In this document: positions 32,301 to 41,768 of the stretch, one piece after another | Layout of the letters: each line of letters opens with the position of its first letter | How positions within the stretch are numbered: position 1 is the first letter of the stretch | From: an uncultured Deferribacteraceae bacterium | GTDB lineage: Bacteria > Chrysiogenota > Deferribacteres > CAMZNJ01 | Length of the DNA: 41,775 nucleotides | NCBI GenBank assembly: GCA_947313825.1 | Contig: CAMZNJ010000040.1 | Location: 1-41,775 of the forward strand | Reading direction: 5' to 3' | Translations under genes and position numbers: made by a program | The notes under the pieces: model-generated | What the model saw: only the letters and a program-made list of their open reading frames with translations | Databases searched by the model: none | What the model was told of the DNA's origin: nothing

Positions 32301-33307
32301 GCACCGACCTCATCAAAATCGGCTCAGACCACGATACCAAAGCCGGCAACTTCCTCGAAATCATGAACCTCACAACCAATGCCAACAACCCCATCTACCT
32401 CGGCAGCACAGGACATGGTGCGGAATTCGACCTCAACGGCATTCGCTACACCTCAGAAACCAACAACCTAGAGGACATCATCGAAGGTGCAAGCATCACC
32501 CTTTACAGCGAAGGCATTACAGTGGTGGACGTAACCGTGGACACTGAACCAACCATAGACGCAATGGCATCGTTTGTCGCCAACTACAACGACATCATGA
32601 CCTACCTCACTGCCGACACTGGCGAACGCAAACGACTCGAACAATACAAAAACCCACTCTCAAGCCAAGACGCCGCATCCATGAGCGACAAAGAGATCGA
32701 ATCCTACAAAGAAAACTGGAAAAAATACCACACCGCTGACATCATACTCAGTGAAGCCACCATGAGATCCATTCGTACCAAAATGCGTACACTCGTCGGG
32801 AGCGAAGTCAAAGGCACAAGTGGACTAAACTTCCTGTCCGACTTCGACATCAGAATCATCGGCACAGGCGACAGCTTCGACGCCAACCTACTCCAAAAAG
32901 GACTACTCATGGAGGATACCACCGATATCGACCAAATCAAAAAACTACTGGAAAAAAACGACTCCTTCATGAACCTCGCAAAATTTGCACCCAACGCACT
33001 GCACCAATTCTTCTCTGAAGTAGAAACTATCGGCACAAACTCCCGCGATATCGGACTCTCACGACTCTACAACACCTACATCACCAACACAACATCGTTC
33101 ACAGGACCCATACAATCCAAAATAAAAACTAACGGCTCAATCGACAAACACCTCGCTCAACTTTACGAAAGCATCGAAACAATATCAAGACGCAACGAAC
33201 AAGCACTACGATCCCTCTCCGAAAGGTTTGTCAACATGGAGCTACGCGTCTCACAGCTACAATCACAATCCAACTACCTTGCACAACAACTAAATATTGG
33301 AGGTTAA
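29336..33307 (+). CDS. fliD: Flagellar filament cap protein FliD (very large)
   Basis: The distal cap that guides flagellin assembly. N- and C-terminal FliD domains are clear: MRDLAIGGLASGLPTNDIVDAYAA with the amphipathic helices up to residue 90, and near the end GAEFDLNGIRYTSETNNLEDIIEGASITLY followed by the closing coiled coil (ISRRNEQALRSLSERFVNMELRVSQLQ). With 1323 residues it is two to three times the usual 450-700. The extra central part contains at least five flagellin_IN-like beta segments (for example GIFTINDVSIYYDPSTDTLNDVMNRVNK), glycine-rich linkers (GGSGGGG, GGGGSS, GSGGGG) and one calcium-loop-like DTNGDGILDG. Coding sequence is strongly C/A-rich. GAGGG precedes the ATG by about nine bases. 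Confidence 0.93.
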   Translation: MRDLAIGGLASGLPTNDIVDAYAASLNIPIDAANKQVDLLKLRQDIYRDLNKKMQAFKNNLIDLNLAATFNSKLSTNSNPSVLSFIPSATTPIGSYRFDVLQLAEPARASSIFTTGYLSYKGANVNSAAGRPTMYDQVEGRHNISIQDLGHFDGTGGSGGGGSTDATHKVSPFTQTDAQAIKYIAEVPIDPGGGGSSNPDYDVYVGSSVMPGYASDGTYDPNATGKYVNKEMHVGLPDGSGGYSNLKIVSFGSQGTVLQDDLKDLARKINAVLQTDGQTTGSPIEVDAIWDTDANGWRLVITDTTPGADKMDFSLQALSYGGDFGVDEIGSDTYTPPTEQKEVNLYQRFMFANMSSFNLDANVDADPDLDDGVVSADKSLSYSFSMDVETIPPTVPATIQSVNISINFDIKKDETANDVMAKMTNAMNDAINTQMGTSDVKYFVPAVEREGTEFKLGLYGGSSQYKITNLNESTNLLGGINRTEYIDSLPVNHFVEYIPGSGGGGVDDGGVSAGDVWIAKDIFEFEDGKVVTKHTNGLSVDTRYIDTWGRVAFPGGASSASEPIEFIIDGVTLPPIYIDLEPGYTLTEVLSDIEDKLNDQINNLYQTGSMQYVALKAERDATSGEWTIATYDVSGKDLTIAASLDDPLGSDALALALGFGNISTNKTQTMVNMIAEKSARNLELRLGAGISGTDDDPSFSHGTGADGFYLFNAKNAALIRNVGFATPNFATDDHSSDPANSLKEGGFVYETTSRPGDLGTKKSVYTSGDKIFDPSALAGSSYKEILNGRTIADLVNNGFFNSSVTNDKLFSFEETEPIDTNGDGILDGTKVLYNYGILEINDVQIKIRDNMTLSEMMGLVNSNPALDIDMYYDENAEKFTINSPNGKPVRMTGDSTVGAFNDLLNMRSDRGAQFIQGFTSPKLDAGNTLNNVLPGFSKGIFTINDVSIYYDPSTDTLNDVMNRVNKSNANVIMSFNSGTQSIEIRSTDGTDLIKIGSDHDTKAGNFLEIMNLTTNANNPIYLGSTGHGAEFDLNGIRYTSETNNLEDIIEGASITLYSEGITVVDVTVDTEPTIDAMASFVANYNDIMTYLTADTGERKRLEQYKNPLSSQDAASMSDKEIESYKENWKKYHTADIILSEATMRSIRTKMRTLVGSEVKGTSGLNFLSDFDIRIIGTGDSFDANLLQKGLLMEDTTDIDQIKKLLEKNDSFMNLAKFAPNALHQFFSEVETIGTNSRDIGLSRLYNTYITNTTSFTGPIQSKIKTNGSIDKHLAQLYESIETISRRNEQALRSLSERFVNMELRVSQLQSQSNYLAQQLNIGG

Positions 33308-33466
33308 CTTATTGTACTATTGGACGATAGGTAATAACAAGAGTAATACATGGTCGCAACAATAGCATAACCCAGAATAGCCCAGCATAACCCAAGACAA
33401 CCATGAATATACCACAACAGGGTACCATCCTACCAAAACCCTATGAGCATGGAGCGGATCAAACCT

Positions 33467-34102
33467 ATGAGCACAGCAAATTACGCCAAAAACTACCTCC
33501 GAAACGCCGTGGAAGGTGCCTCAAACGGCACAATACTCGTAATGCTATTCGACGGACTTGTGAAATTCATCAACCTCTCCATCAAACATGTTGATGACAA
33601 AAATATTCAAGAAGCTCACAACTACATTATCCGCTCACAAGATATTGTCTACGAACTACTCTCTTCACTAGACAGAGAAGCTGGCGGCGAAATGGCAGAC
33701 AACCTCGCAAGCCTCTACGACTACGTCATCCGCAAACTCGAAAAAGCAAATATTGAGAAAAATACTGCTCACCTAAGCGACGTTCTCGACATCATCCAAC
33801 CATTGCGTACCACATGGAGAGAAGTGGTGGCACAGGAAGAAGCAAAAGTGGGCAAACCAACACCTACAACTGCTGCCACCGCAAGCATTAGTGGCAACAA
33901 ACCCACAACAAACACCAACGAACAAACTAATACCGAACAACCCACAACACCGAACAGTGAGCCACGCCAACCAATAAACACACCTAATCAATACGGTGCC
34001 TATGCTCGACCCCAAAAACAAACCAACATCAAGGCAACCGAAACACCCGACCTGAGACCCAACAACAACAAGGGTACCTCTAGCCTCGATATTTCCGGCT
34101 AA
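33467..34102 (+). CDS. fliS: Flagellar secretion chaperone FliS with disordered tail
   Basis: FliS binds flagellin in the cytosol before export. The first 130 residues (from the ATG at 33467) match the family: NYLRNAVEGASNGTILVMLFDGLVKFINLSIKHVDD, an N-terminal cap and four helices, including DNLASLYDYVIRKLEKANIEKN. The further 80 residues are a Thr/Asn/Pro/Gln-rich tail (TNTNEQTNTEQPTTPNSE) absent in ordinary FliS. An upstream in-frame ATG (33443) adds eight residues, but GGAG lies within that extension, supporting 33467. It follows fliD by about 160 bases and is probably on the same transcript. Confidence 0.92.
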   Translation: MSTANYAKNYLRNAVEGASNGTILVMLFDGLVKFINLSIKHVDDKNIQEAHNYIIRSQDIVYELLSSLDREAGGEMADNLASLYDYVIRKLEKANIEKNTAHLSDVLDIIQPLRTTWREVVAQEEAKVGKPTPTTAATASISGNKPTTNTNEQTNTEQPTTPNSEPRQPINTPNQYGAYARPQKQTNIKATETPDLRPNNNKGTSSLDISG

Positions 34103-34129
34103 CCAACAACACCAACATGGCGGCTAACT

Positions 34130-35419
34130 ATGGCAGGCAACTCTTACGGACGCAATTTCCGCATCACAACTTTCGGCGAAAGCCACGGACACGCTCTAGG
34201 CGTCATCGTTGACGGGTGTCCTGCAGGGCTCCACATCGACACACAATACATACAAAAACAACTCAACAAACGACGACCCGGCATAAAACCGTTCGAAACT
34301 CCACGACACGAAAAAGATGCGGTGGAAATTGTTTCCGGAATTTTCGAAGGCAAAACCCTCGGAACACCAATAACAATGATCATCCGAAACAACGACCACA
34401 ATAGCAACGACTACAAACACCTGAAAAATACGTTCAGAACAGGACACGCCGACTACACATACCAACTAAAATACAACCACCGCGACCACCGTGGTGGCGG
34501 ACGAGCATCCGCAAGGGAAACCATCGGACGAGTTGCTGGCGGGGCAGTCGCACTCAAAATACTGGCTCAGCACGGCGTTTCTATTTGCGGATACGTTGTT
34601 GGCGTAGGGGAAGCTTGTGCAACCATCGACCCAACTGAAGGGGCACACATGGTGGATTTCGACTTTGTTCACAGCGACCAAAATACAATCAAAGCACCAC
34701 GACCACACGACTACAACACCATGATGGCCGCACTAGAGCACGCATGCCAAAATGGGCACAGTATCGGTGGCGTTGTGGAAGTCTCAATCTCAGGGCTAAA
34801 GGGGGGGGTTGGCGAACCTGTGTTCCGAAAGCTCAATAGCCAACTAGCAGGTGCTATCATGTCCATACCGGCCGTAACGGGCATCGAATTTGGACTCGGA
34901 TTTCAATTTGGACATATGACCAGCAAAGACGTGGATACCCTCATTAGTAAGGGCAACAATACACGCAATAATCCGCCATCACCGCCAAATATATATGGTG
35001 GCATACAAGGGGGTATCTCCAACGGCGGAACGATTATTTTGAGGTACAGCATCAAAGCCCCGTCATCACTGCTCAAGGAGAACGCCACTCTAAGCAACGC
35101 CAGCACCACGGGTGCGAACACCACGGGTGCCAGCACCTCTAACGCGAACACCAACGTGGGAATTGGTGGTCGCCACGACTGCTTTGTTGGTAGCCGTAGC
35201 ACCACGGGTGCCAGCACCTCTAACGCGAACACCACGGGTGCGAACACCACGGGTGCGAACACCACGGGTGCGAGCACCACGCGCGCGAGCACCCCGAACG
35301 CCAGCGCAACGGACGCCAGCGCCCCGAACGCCAGCGCCACGAACGCCAGCACCTCTAACGCGAACACCATGGGTGCCAGCCCTTCACGCAACCGCATGCG
35401 TGCAAGGTTCTCCCGCTAA
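34130..35419 (+). CDS. aroC: Chorismate synthase with repeat-remodelled C terminus
   Basis: Makes chorismate from EPSP using reduced FMN, the last shared step of aromatic synthesis. Residues 1-325 are complete and typical: FGESHGHALGVIVDGCPAG with the catalytic histidine, RPGIKPFETPRHEKDAVEIVSGIFEGKTLGTPI, RTGHADYTYQLKYNHRDHRGGGRASARETIGRVAGGA and GGIQGGISNGGTIILRYSIKAPSSL. After that, tandem 15-bp repeats encode SN/GA/TT units. GRHD of the conserved GRHDPC motif survives at residues 347-350, but the usual C-terminal helix (VVEAM and so on) is absent and replaced by about 65 repeat residues. Activity is therefore uncertain. The stop overlaps the atpC stop on the other strand. Confidence 0.9.
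   Translation: MAGNSYGRNFRITTFGESHGHALGVIVDGCPAGLHIDTQYIQKQLNKRRPGIKPFETPRHEKDAVEIVSGIFEGKTLGTPITMIIRNNDHNSNDYKHLKNTFRTGHADYTYQLKYNHRDHRGGGRASARETIGRVAGGAVALKILAQHGVSICGYVVGVGEACATIDPTEGAHMVDFDFVHSDQNTIKAPRPHDYNTMMAALEHACQNGHSIGGVVEVSISGLKGGVGEPVFRKLNSQLAGAIMSIPAVTGIEFGLGFQFGHMTSKDVDTLISKGNNTRNNPPSPPNIYGGIQGGISNGGTIILRYSIKAPSSLLKENATLSNASTTGANTTGASTSNANTNVGIGGRHDCFVGSRSTTGASTSNANTTGANTTGANTTGASTTRASTPNASATDASAPNASATNASTSNANTMGASPSRNRMRARFSR
35090..35394 (+). repeat. 15-bp in-frame tandem repeats in aroC
   Basis: Units such as GGTGCGAACACCACG, AACGCCAGCGCCACG and AGCACCTCTAACGCG, all in register with the aroC frame. A 33-bp block is present twice (35120-35152 and 35201-35233, 81 bp apart), flanking the conserved GRHDCFVGSR-coding segment, so the array occurs on both sides of it. 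Confidence 0.93.
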
Positions 35420-35835
35420 AACCGTGCTCGCTTGGCACTCGATATGTCGAGCATGGCTCTGTGTAGTTGCATTTCCATGGCCATAAACTCTTGCGAGCCT
35501 GTTTTTGCATCTTTTAGGTTTGCTTCAACGTCTTTCCTACGCCTAGATGCCTCTTCGAGGTCTATCTCTCTGTCGAAAGATGCATTCTCCACAAGGAGGA
35601 TTACTTCGTTATTTTTGACCTGTACGAACCCGCCATCGATGACGATGTATGTGTCTTCGCCGTCGATGGCGTACAGTACTTCCCCCATGTTCATTGCTGT
35701 CAATAGGTTCATGTGTTCTGGCATTATCCCCATTTCGCCTTCAGTTCCGGGGAGGTAGACGCTGTCCACCATGCTGTCCACGAGTATTCTGTCGGGGGCG
35801 ATTACTTTTAAATGGATCTGATCTACACTATTCAT
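35416..35835 (-). CDS. atpC: ATP synthase epsilon subunit
   Basis: The 139-residue epsilon subunit of F1, which couples rotation to proton flow and restrains ATPase activity. The N-terminal beta-sandwich (MNSVDQIHLKVIAPDRILVDSMVDSVYLPGTEGEMGIMPEHMNLLTAMNMGEVLYAI) is complete, then the C-terminal helical hairpin (EIDLEEASRRRKDVEANLKDAKTGSQEFMAMEMQLHRAMLDIS). It is the last gene of the operon and its stop codon shares bases with the convergent aroC stop, so no intergenic terminator exists. Confidence 0.94.
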   Translation of the reverse strand: MNSVDQIHLKVIAPDRILVDSMVDSVYLPGTEGEMGIMPEHMNLLTAMNMGEVLYAIDGEDTYIVIDGGFVQVKNNEVILLVENASFDREIDLEEASRRRKDVEANLKDAKTGSQEFMAMEMQLHRAMLDISSAKRARF

Positions 35836-35868
35836 AACAACACCTATTTACGACACTAATTTACAGCA

Positions 35869-37335
<1,467 letters not shown>

Positions 37336-37364
37336 TTAAACAAAACAGCTACAAAACAAAAGGG

Positions 37365-38318
37365 TTATGCCAAGGCCTGCACACCGTTGATAATATCAAG
37401 TAGCTCTCCAGTAATATTCGACTGACGTGCCTTATTTAGCTCGCTTTTGGTGGATTCAAGAAGATCTTTGGCGTTACGGCTGGCCGCATCCATGGCAACC
37501 ATCCTCGCACCGTTTTCACCTGCAACGGACTCTAAAACAGCAAAATACAGGGTAAAGCGAATGTAACGCGGTATTAAATCTGCCAGAACAGCATCTGCTT
37601 CCGGTTCGAAATCGAATACGTCAAGGGGCGATACAGCGGTTTCGACAGAAGTGGTGTCCGCCAAAAGGGGCGTCTCGGAATTCTCGGAATTCTTGGAAAC
37701 AGAGGCAGGGCTCGCTGTGGGAGAAATGGGCAGAAGCACCGAGTCAACTGGTCTCTGAGAGGCTGTGCTACGGTATTCGTTGCGAACCATGAGTACGCGG
37801 GTGTAGTCTCCTGCTACAAACATCTTGTCAATGTTATCAGAGATATCGGTGGCATCGGCATACGTAAACCCGTGGGGGTATGTTTGCAGGGTATTGACAA
37901 CGTTGTACCCCTTGCGACTAAAGTAATCGTACCCTTTTTTGCCAACGGCGTAAACACTAATATTGCTACTGCCCGCGGGATCAATTTCGGAATCCATGAG
38001 TGTAGCGGCACGCTTGATGACAGAAGTATTGAACGCACCACAAAGCCCTCTGTCAGAGGTTATCACAACCACGAGGGTGCCACCACCATGGGGCGGGGAC
38101 GACTCAGCACCACCACTTAAATAGGGGTTATCCCCCACAGCGGTACTGGACAGTTTGGACATTAGCCCTATTATCCCTTCGGCATAGGGTTTCGCCGCAT
38201 CCATGCTGTTCACAGCTTTACGAAGCTTGGCTGCTGAAACCATTTTCATGGCAACAGTAATCTTGCGTGTGCTTTCGATGGATGAAATTTTACGTCGTAA
38301 CGGTCTTAAACTAGGCAT
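37365..38318 (-). CDS. atpG: ATP synthase gamma subunit
   Basis: The rotor shaft subunit of F1. Conserved ends are intact: RPLRRKISSIESTRKITVAMKMVSAAKLRKA at the N terminus and ENGARMVAMDAASRNAKDLLESTKSELNKARQSNITGELLDIINGVQAL at the C terminus, with ITSDRGLCGAFNTSVIKRA between. At 317 residues it is about 25-30 longer than usual; the surplus is a low-complexity Ser/Pro/Glu segment (SPTASPASVSKNSENSE) between about residues 205 and 235, in the surface domain rather than the coiled-coil shaft. Confidence 0.95.
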   Translation of the reverse strand: MPSLRPLRRKISSIESTRKITVAMKMVSAAKLRKAVNSMDAAKPYAEGIIGLMSKLSSTAVGDNPYLSGGAESSPPHGGGTLVVVITSDRGLCGAFNTSVIKRAATLMDSEIDPAGSSNISVYAVGKKGYDYFSRKGYNVVNTLQTYPHGFTYADATDISDNIDKMFVAGDYTRVLMVRNEYRSTASQRPVDSVLLPISPTASPASVSKNSENSETPLLADTTSVETAVSPLDVFDFEPEADAVLADLIPRYIRFTLYFAVLESVAGENGARMVAMDAASRNAKDLLESTKSELNKARQSNITGELLDIINGVQALA

Positions 38319-38327
38319 GAAACCACC

Positions 38328-39854
38328 CTACTTGCTTGCAACATGCTTGAGCATGAAGTCTTCAACAAATGTTGTTATCATTTTTTCCATTTCGCCTTTC
38401 AGATCATCGCTAATTACGCCCTTTTCAAGGATACTTGCGTATAAGTGTGGTTGCTTGGACGCAACAAAGTCGAGGAGCTCAGACTCACATTTGCGAATAA
38501 ATTCCACGGGAATAGGATCCAAAAAGCCGTTAACACCAGCAAAGAGGGACACAACCTGCTCCTCAACTCGAAGGGGCGAATATTGTGGCTGCTTGAGCAA
38601 CTCCACAAGCCTTTTACCACGCTCGAGTTGCATACGTGTTGCGGGATCCAAGTCGGAACCGAACTGTGAGAACGCTTCAAGCTCACGAAACTGAGCAAGG
38701 TCGATACGAAGCCTGCCAGCAACCTGCTTCATAGCTTTTATCTGAGCAGCCCCACCAACGCGGGAAACTGAAACACCAACGTTAATGGCAGGACGAATAC
38801 CTGAGTTGAATAGATCCGCCTCAAGGTAGATCTGTCCGTCGGTAATGGAGATAACGTTTGTAGGGATGTAAGCGGCAACATCCCCCGCAAGGGTTTCGAT
38901 AATAGGCAGTGCTGTCAAGGAACCGCCACCTTCAGCGTCTTCAAGCTTAGCTGCACGCTCGAGAAGGCGACTGTGGAGGTAGAACACATCGCCGGGGTAA
39001 GCTTCGCGACCGGGGGGGCGACGAAGAAGAAGGGACATCTCACGGTAAGCCTCAGCCTGCTTGCTGAGATCATCGTAAACAATCAACGCATGTTGACCCC
39101 TATCACGGAAATACTCTGCCATTGTGGTGCCTGAGAATGGTGCAATGTACTTGAGGGAGGCAGGGTCAGCAGCTGTTGCGGCAACAACAATAGTGTACTC
39201 CATGGCACCCTTCTCCTCCAACATCTGAACAACGCGGGCAACGGTGGAGTTCTTTTGACCAATGGCAACGTAAACACAGATAACATCTTGCCCTTTCTGA
39301 TTGATAATAGCATCGATGGCGATGGCTGTTTTGCCTGTTTGTCGGTCGCCAATAATTAGCTCACGCTGACCACGACCGATGGGTATCATCCCGTCGACAG
39401 ATTTGATACCTGTCTGCAGGGGCTCGCCAACGGGTTTACGTTTAACAATACCGGGAGCGATTTTTTCGATAACATCAGTTTCTTCGGTATCGATTTCACC
39501 TTTGCCGTCGATGGGTACGCCAAGGGGGTTAACAACTCGACCAACCAAGGCATTGCCAACTTTCACAGAGGTAATTTTGCCCGTACGGTGCACTTCATCC
39601 CCCTCCTTGATGGAGGCGTAATCTCCAAGGGCAACAATACCCACAGTATCAAGGTCGAGGTTGAGAACCATGCCCATGGTACCCGATTCAAACTTCACTA
39701 GTTCGCCAGACATGGCCTTGTCCAGTCCGTAGACTGTTGCAATGCCATCGCCAGCACTAATCACAGTTCCAACTTCTTGGAAATCCACTTTTTTGTCGTA
39801 GGATTCGATCTGCTGACGAATTATGCTGCTAATCTCTTCTGTACGAATACGCAT
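38328..39854 (-). CDS. atpA: ATP synthase subunit alpha
   Basis: The non-catalytic nucleotide-binding alpha subunit. Seen in order are [29 protein letters not shown] (beta barrel; starts [21 protein letters not shown]), [14 protein letters not shown] (P-loop), [54 protein letters not shown]-like [66 protein letters not shown] and the C-terminal helical part. 508 residues. AAGGAG precedes the ATG. The 180-base gap to atpH on the upstream side is unusually long for this operon and may hold a secondary promoter. Confidence 0.97.
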   Translation of the reverse strand: MRIRTEEISSIIRQQIESYDKKVDFQEVGTVISAGDGIATVYGLDKAMSGELVKFESGTMGMVLNLDLDTVGIVALGDYASIKEGDEVHRTGKITSVKVGNALVGRVVNPLGVPIDGKGEIDTEETDVIEKIAPGIVKRKPVGEPLQTGIKSVDGMIPIGRGQRELIIGDRQTGKTAIAIDAIINQKGQDVICVYVAIGQKNSTVARVVQMLEEKGAMEYTIVVAATAADPASLKYIAPFSGTTMAEYFRDRGQHALIVYDDLSKQAEAYREMSLLLRRPPGREAYPGDVFYLHSRLLERAAKLEDAEGGGSLTALPIIETLAGDVAAYIPTNVISITDGQIYLEADLFNSGIRPAINVGVSVSRVGGAAQIKAMKQVAGRLRIDLAQFRELEAFSQFGSDLDPATRMQLERGKRLVELLKQPQYSPLRVEEQVVSLFAGVNGFLDPIPVEFIRKCESELLDFVASKQPHLYASILEKGVISDDLKGEMEKMITTFVEDFMLKHVASK

Positions 39855-40034
39855 AGGGTTTACTCCTTGCTAACACTCCCACACCTTACGGGTATGATTT
39901 TGGGGAGCTGTTTGTTACAAATTAATAATCTATTTTTATTATGTATCGTTTTTTACGTCGTGTTGTTGCAGTTAAAGCCATGCCAGCACCCTTCTAGTTT
40001 ACGCTTTGGTGCGGGAGGGTATTTGCATGGGTAG

Positions 40035-40559
40035 TTAGTGTCGTTCAAATATGTTGTTAACGGTGTGGATTAGTGAGTTGTCGAGGACTTCATTCCCCAC
40101 ACGTATCACCACGCCTGCTAGGAGGTTTTTGTCTGTGGAGATGTGTATGTTTAGTTGTTCGCCATACCTACCGGCGAGTTGTTTTTTGAGGTTGTTGATG
40201 TCGTCTTGGTTGGGCTCCAGTGCGAATACGGCATCGACGCGAACTTCACCTTTGGTCATGGCATCCAGTGTACGCAATGCGTTCAGCACATTTGGGAGTA
40301 GGGGCAACCTTCCGTTGTCGGTGAGAACTCGTAGGATGTTTAGTGCTGACTGCCCGAAAACGCCTTTGTTGCTCATCTCTTTGAATACGTCCAGTCGTAA
40401 TTCGGCTCTTATTGTGGGCACAGTGGTGAGTGTGCGGAAGTCGTGGTTTTCGGTTAGCATATCTTCTAGGATTTGCACGTCTTGGAGGAGTGATTTTTGG
40501 CAATTGTTCGCGGTGAATACTCCTTCGGCATACCTCATGGCTAAGACTTCTTGGCTCAT
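40035..40559 (-). CDS. atpH: ATP synthase delta subunit
   Basis: The stator subunit that links F1 to the b subunits. A 174-residue protein with six N-terminal helices (MRYAEGVFTANNCQKSLLQDVQILEDML), the FKEMSNKGVFGQSALNILRVLTDNGRLPLLPNVLNALR section and the C-terminal VRIGNEVLDNSLI-like closing segment. Divergent as usual for delta. Its ATG overlaps the atpF stop codon by four bases (ATGA) with GGAGG in the end of atpF, so translation is coupled. Confidence 0.92.
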   Translation of the reverse strand: MSQEVLAMRYAEGVFTANNCQKSLLQDVQILEDMLTENHDFRTLTTVPTIRAELRLDVFKEMSNKGVFGQSALNILRVLTDNGRLPLLPNVLNALRTLDAMTKGEVRVDAVFALEPNQDDINNLKKQLAGRYGEQLNIHISTDKNLLAGVVIRVGNEVLDNSLIHTVNNIFERH

Positions 40560-41149
40560 TTGCCACCTCCGTGAGCAGTTTTGTGCACAGGTATTTCTGC
40601 CACAGATTTTGCTGTGAATTTGCGTGCATCATCTTCGGACAGTTCTGATTTTAGTTTGGTTACCGCATTTTTCACAGCATCTTGGAATACTTCGCTCATA
40701 ATCTCTTGTTTCATGGTTTCCACTGCGACTTGCAGTTCGGTGCTGTATTTTTTGCTAATATTTTCGGCACGTTCGTGTGCCTCTTTAATTATTGCATCGT
40801 GTTTGAGTTTGGCTTCTTCAGAGGCCTCGGCTTTGAGGGATTCAAGTCGTTCAGTGAGTGATTCTATTTCTTGTCGATACCCTGCCATCTCTTTTTTGGC
40901 GTCGGCAAGGCTTGCCTTGGAGGCGGCTATTCGTCCTTCGACTCCTTTGCTGTATGCGTCGAGGAACCCTGCACCGTAGCGTTTGAATAGGTAGACCACA
41001 AGGGCAGCGAACACTGTGAAGTTGGCAATACGCCAAGCGATATCGTGCCAGTTGTAGTATCTTACTTCCCCTGCGGCAAGGGCTACCCCTGATACCGATA
41101 GGGTTAAAGTGATGAGGATTAAGTAGGTACTAGTAGATTTGAGTTTCAT
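40556..41149 (-). CDS. atpF: ATP synthase subunit b (with signal-like N terminus)
   Basis: The peripheral stalk subunit b. It has 197 residues: a signal-peptide-like start (LILITLTLSVSGVALAAG), a second hydrophobic helix (IANFTVFAALVVYLFK) that is the true b membrane anchor, then a long charged coiled coil (RIAASKASLADAKKEMAGYRQEIESLTERLESLKAEASEEAK). The presence of a cleavable-looking leader before the b anchor is known from some bacterial b subunits. It lies four bases after the b' gene. Confidence 0.92.
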   Translation of the reverse strand: MKLKSTSTYLILITLTLSVSGVALAAGEVRYYNWHDIAWRIANFTVFAALVVYLFKRYGAGFLDAYSKGVEGRIAASKASLADAKKEMAGYRQEIESLTERLESLKAEASEEAKLKHDAIIKEAHERAENISKKYSTELQVAVETMKQEIMSEVFQDAVKNAVTKLKSELSEDDARKFTAKSVAEIPVHKTAHGGGK

Positions 41150-41153
41150 AAGA

Positions 41154-41582
41154 TTAACCTAAAACCTTTTTAATAATCTGCTGAGATATTTCGTCAACTT
41201 GTGGTGCTAACTCTTTTTTGAGGGCATCCCTGTTGGCTTCCAAATCTTTGTGAAGTTCTGCCGACTTTTTGCGAAGGGCGTTGCGTGATTCTTCTACAAT
41301 GGTGTTCGCGCCCTTGACGCCATCCAATCGGTAGGACTCGAAAATGTGGTTAACTTCTTGCACCGATTCTTGGGAGTTCGTTTCAAACTGGCTTTTCAGT
41401 GTGTGGAGCTCTTTGTTGAGCCCGTGCAGGCTCGACTGGCTCGCTTCAATACCTTTGTTGCGTGCAGTTACTACCCTGTCGATGGGGTCGAGCAATAGGT
41501 ATTTTGCAATAAGGATGAATGCCATGAGTAGCACTGTCATCGATAGAATGCCCACGAGGGACATGGATAAATCTACAACCAT
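41154..41582 (-). CDS. ATP synthase subunit b'
   Basis: A 142-residue second stalk subunit. One N-terminal membrane helix (MSLVGILSMTVLLMAFILIAKYLLLDPI) is followed by an uninterrupted charged helix ending QVDEISQQIIKKVLG. The shorter length, missing leader peptide and first position fit b', giving a heterodimeric b/b' stalk. Its ribosome site is GAGG about eight bases upstream. It is the first gene of the operon seen; no a or c genes are nearby, so those subunits must be elsewhere. Confidence 0.88.
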   Translation of the reverse strand: MVVDLSMSLVGILSMTVLLMAFILIAKYLLLDPIDRVVTARNKGIEASQSSLHGLNKELHTLKSQFETNSQESVQEVNHIFESYRLDGVKGANTIVEESRNALRKKSAELHKDLEANRDALKKELAPQVDEISQQIIKKVLG

Positions 41583-41615
41583 TGTTAAAACCTCTACTTA
41601 AGCCACGAAACAGCG

Positions 41616-41644
41616 TATGTATTTGCTAAACGGTGTGGTGCCAA
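41616..41644 (-). promoter_or_regulatory. Candidate promoter of the atp operon
   Basis: On the minus strand TTGGCA (41639-41644), 17 bases, TACATA (41616-41621). Moderate match only. It lies about 35 bases before the b' ATG. Confidence 0.45.
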
Positions 41645-41729
41645 CTTAATCGGCACAGCCATGTTAGCTCAGACACGCCCACACTAGTAGTGTTACGCCT
41701 TCGTTTGTTTGATACGTTTGCAAAAAATG

Positions 41730-41768
41730 AAAAACAACAACCGCCACTTCAGAATAATGGAGTGGTGG
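41730..41768 (-). terminator. Rho-independent terminator of an upstream gene
   Basis: On the minus strand an eight-pair stem CCACCACT / AGTGGCGG (one G-U) with a 12-base loop is followed by TTGTTGTTTTT. It would end a minus-strand gene lying beyond the right edge of the window and separates it from the atp operon. Confidence 0.65.

Noticed and set aside
33300-33327. Possible sigma-28 promoter ahead of fliS (TTAA, 15 bases, GACGATAG)
   Set aside because: Poor -35 and two mismatches in the -10; fliS is simply downstream of fliD on the same strand.
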